Shown here: positions 6,001 to 7,419 of the stretch, piece after piece | Position numbering within the stretch: the first letter of the stretch is position 1 | How the letters are laid out: the number at the start of each line of letters is the position of its first letter | Assembly: GCA_019242135.1 (NCBI GenBank) | Contig: JAFAWC010000301.1 | Span: 1-7,419, forward strand | Source: Mycobacteriaceae bacterium | Lineage (GTDB): Bacteria > Actinomycetota > Actinomycetes > Mycobacteriales > Mycobacteriaceae | Direction of reading: 5' to 3' | Length of the DNA stretch: 7,419 nt | Notes under the pieces: generated by a model | Told to the model about the DNA's origin: nothing | Seen by the model: only the letters and a program-made list of their open reading frames with translations | Database searches by the model: none | Translations under genes and position numbers: made by a program

Positions 6001-6915
6001 TCAGGATACGTGCCGCCACACCCGGATCGCGGCTTCGGCGGCGCCGGCCTGCGCGCCGTCCAACCAGCGAATCCGATGATCCCGGCGAAACCACGAACGT
6101 TGGCGGCGCACGTAGCGTCGGGTCGCGGTGAATGTCTGCGTTCGCGCGCGGCTCAGGGCCTCAGGGTCGGGATCGTCGAGCGCGGCGATAACCTGCGCGT
6201 AGCCCAGCGCGAGCGACGCCGTCACACCGTCCCGCAGGCCCCGCTCAAGCAGGCCCGCCACCTCCTCGACGAGACCGGCATCAAACATTTGCTCAGCTCG
6301 TTGCGCCAGTCGCGCGTCGAGCCGGTCGGTCTGCCAGTCCAGCCCGACGATCGCGGTGTCCCATCGTGGGGCACCGATGGACGGCGCGGACGCCGCGAAG
6401 GGGCGTCCGGTCAACTCCACCACCTCCAGCGCACGCACGATCCGTCGCCCGTCGGAGGGCCGAATCGATGCGGCGGCGGCCGCGTCGACCTGGGCCAGCT
6501 CGCGATGCAACTGTCCGACGCCGACCTGGTCCAGCCGGTGCTCCCACCGGGCGCGGACGACGGGGTCCGTGGCGGGAAACGCCCAATCGTCGAGCAGGGA
6601 TTGGATGTAGAGCATGGAGCCGCCGACGATGACCGGCACGACGCCGCGCGCGATGATGCCCTCAATGTCAGCGGCGGCGCCGCGCTGATAGCTGGCGACG
6701 GTGGCGGTCTCGGTGACCTCCAGAATGTCCAGCTGATGGTGGGCGATGCCGCGACGCTGTGCGACGGGCACCTTCGCCGTCCCGATGTCCATACCGCGGT
6801 AGAGCTGCATCGCATCGGCATTGACGATCTCCCCGCCGAGCGCATCGGCCAGCGAAAGCGCCAGCTGCGACTTGCCGGTGCCCGTGGGCCCGACGATCGC
6901 GAGCGGCCGGGTCAT
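6001..6915 (-). CDS. miaA: tRNA dimethylallyltransferase MiaA
   Basis: MiaA transfers a dimethylallyl group from DMAPP to N6 of A37 in tRNAs that read codons starting with U, the first step towards i6A/ms2i6A. This supports reading-frame fidelity. The 304-aa protein has the P-loop GPTGTGKS (9-16), the DMAPP/tRNA-contact segment [15 protein letters not shown] (34-48, Asp34 being the likely catalytic base), the [13 protein letters not shown] block (96-108), the [14 protein letters not shown] segment (154-167), SLALGYAQ (234-241) and the C-terminal tRNA-binding [14 protein letters not shown] (266-279). All are intact. ATG 6915 is chosen because it overlaps the upstream stop as ATGA and is followed directly by the [12 protein letters not shown] start of the fold. 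In-frame ATG 6924 would add three residues. The gene is followed 4 nt later by dapF. Confidence 0.96.
   Translation of the reverse strand: MTRPLAIVGPTGTGKSQLALSLADALGGEIVNADAMQLYRGMDIGTAKVPVAQRRGIAHHQLDILEVTETATVASYQRGAAADIEGIIARGVVPVIVGGSMLYIQSLLDDWAFPATDPVVRARWEHRLDQVGVGQLHRELAQVDAAAAASIRPSDGRRIVRALEVVELTGRPFAASAPSIGAPRWDTAIVGLDWQTDRLDARLAQRAEQMFDAGLVEEVAGLLERGLRDGVTASLALGYAQVIAALDDPDPEALSRARTQTFTATRRYVRRQRSWFRRDHRIRWLDGAQAGAAEAAIRVWRHVS
6912..6915 (-). other. ATGA stop/start overlap coupling the extradiol-like gene to miaA
   Basis: The TGA stop of the upstream gene (6914-6912) shares bases with the miaA ATG (6915-6913). Such 4-bp overlaps usually mean translation re-initiation by the same ribosome. 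No good Shine-Dalgarno precedes miaA, which supports coupling. Confidence 0.8.
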
Positions 6916-7419
6916 GGCTGCCATAAGCCCACGAAATACCCCACCCCGAACGGCGCCCGCCGGTAGAGCTCCTTCACCGACCGCGGCGCCGCGCCGGCCA
7001 GCCCGGCCAGCACCTGCCACGCGACCCGGCCGGTGACCGAGGGGGGCAGGTCGGCCAGCGCCGCGACGTCTCCGGCGGCCAGCGCATCGTCGAGCGCGGA
7101 CTGCACCGCGACGGAGCCGGGGTCGTGTCCCCCGGGCGCGCCGGGCGTCAGAGTGTTGGCACCGTCGGCCACGACCAGCACACCGATCGCGGTGTCGGAG
7201 TCATCGAGAACCGACCGCAGCTGCGCACCGCGCTGAATCGCGTCATCGGCGCTGTGCTGACTTGCGAAAACCCGCACCTCCGCGCTCGCGGTGGTCTGAA
7301 CTGCGCCACGCACCCACGCGGTGATCAATGCGCTCAACGGCAAGTCACCCGCCGCGTCGGCGCCCGGCGACAGGCCGACCGCGAGATCCACGCCGTAGCC
7401 GGCGAAGGTCCCCGCGGCG
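6912..7419 (-). CDS. Class III extradiol ring-cleavage dioxygenase-like protein (Rv2728c-like), 5' end outside window
   Basis: This is the C-terminal 168 residues of a protein whose start lies beyond the right edge; the frame is open through 7419. The GTG at 7391 lies inside a continuing conserved-looking stretch ([13 protein letters not shown]), so it is unlikely to be the true start. The sequence resembles the conserved mycobacterial protein next to miaA (Rv2728c in M. tuberculosis, about 230 aa as I recall), annotated as class III extradiol dioxygenase subunit B-like. Visible features are a [22 protein letters not shown] segment corresponding to the LigB-fold substrate-side loop, then a C-terminal helical part with [16 protein letters not shown] and the terminal [17 protein letters not shown]. 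The N-terminal metal ligands cannot be judged because they would be outside the window. No ring-cleavage activity is established for this branch. It overlaps miaA by 4 bp and heads the visible part of the operon. Confidence 0.85.
   Translation of the reverse strand, partial: AAGTFAGYGVDLAVGLSPGADAAGDLPLSALITAWVRGAVQTTASAEVRVFASQHSADDAIQRGAQLRSVLDDSDTAIGVLVVADGANTLTPGAPGGHDPGSVAVQSALDDALAAGDVAALADLPPSVTGRVAWQVLAGLAGAAPRSVKELYRRAPFGVGYFVGLWQP

Noticed and set aside
6010..6966. Open frame of 318 codons on the + strand across miaA
   Set aside because: It is antisense to a complete MiaA and shows Arg/Gly/Asp-rich shadow composition.
6916..7020. A 35-residue N-terminal extension of MiaA
   Set aside because: The extension is Ala/Gly/Arg-rich, overlaps the upstream gene deeply and has no family counterpart. 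The ATGA overlap at 6915 gives the standard N-terminus.
1..7419. LexA/SOS boxes (TCGAAC-N4-GTTCGA type)
   Set aside because: Only isolated half sites were seen (for example near 4925 and 5427), inside coding sequence and without a matching second arm.

Overview
This is a GC-rich chromosomal segment from a mycobacterium or close relative (Mycobacterium/Mycolicibacterium type). The basis is gene order plus protein sequence: a LexA repressor, a FadE20-type acyl-CoA dehydrogenase, HflX, diaminopimelate epimerase, MiaA and a class III extradiol dioxygenase-like protein lie in the order I recall for the lexA-fadE20-hflX-dapF-miaA-Rv2728c region of M. tuberculosis. ATG and GTG starts, weak or absent Shine-Dalgarno sequences and TANNNT -10 elements also fit. 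Species cannot be fixed from the window.

Layout. Bases 27-698 (+) encode LexA, the SOS repressor, with a likely leaderless start. Convergent to it, 798-1739 (-) encodes a questin-oxidase-like (DUF4243) protein with its own candidate promoter and an inverted repeat between the -35 and -10. Bases 1825-2985 (-) encode a FadE20-like acyl-CoA dehydrogenase. A 92-bp divergent control region (2986-3077) separates it from a 171-aa uncharacterised protein at 3078-3593 (+). That control region holds an 18-bp inverted repeat (ACCAACC-GAGT-GGTTGGT), which sits in the fadE20 promoter spacer and abuts the -35 of the divergent gene. The two genes are therefore probably controlled together by one repressor. 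Bases 3635-7419 (-) form a tight four-gene cluster, read from the right edge leftwards: extradiol-dioxygenase-like gene (5' end outside the window), miaA, dapF, hflX. Its joints are a 4-bp ATGA overlap, a 4-nt gap and a gap of about 46 nt, so it looks like one transcription unit whose promoter lies to the right of the window.

The genes cover several core tasks: DNA-damage regulation (LexA), acyl-CoA oxidation (FadE20), tRNA A37 prenylation (MiaA), meso-diaminopimelate supply for lysine and peptidoglycan (DapF) and ribosome rescue or splitting (HflX). The less explained parts are the questin-oxidase-like gene, the 171-aa protein paired with fadE20, and the extradiol-dioxygenase-like protein coupled to miaA. 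No RNA genes, insertion sequences, CRISPR arrays or convincing rho-independent terminators were seen, and there is no gene-free stretch longer than 100 bases.
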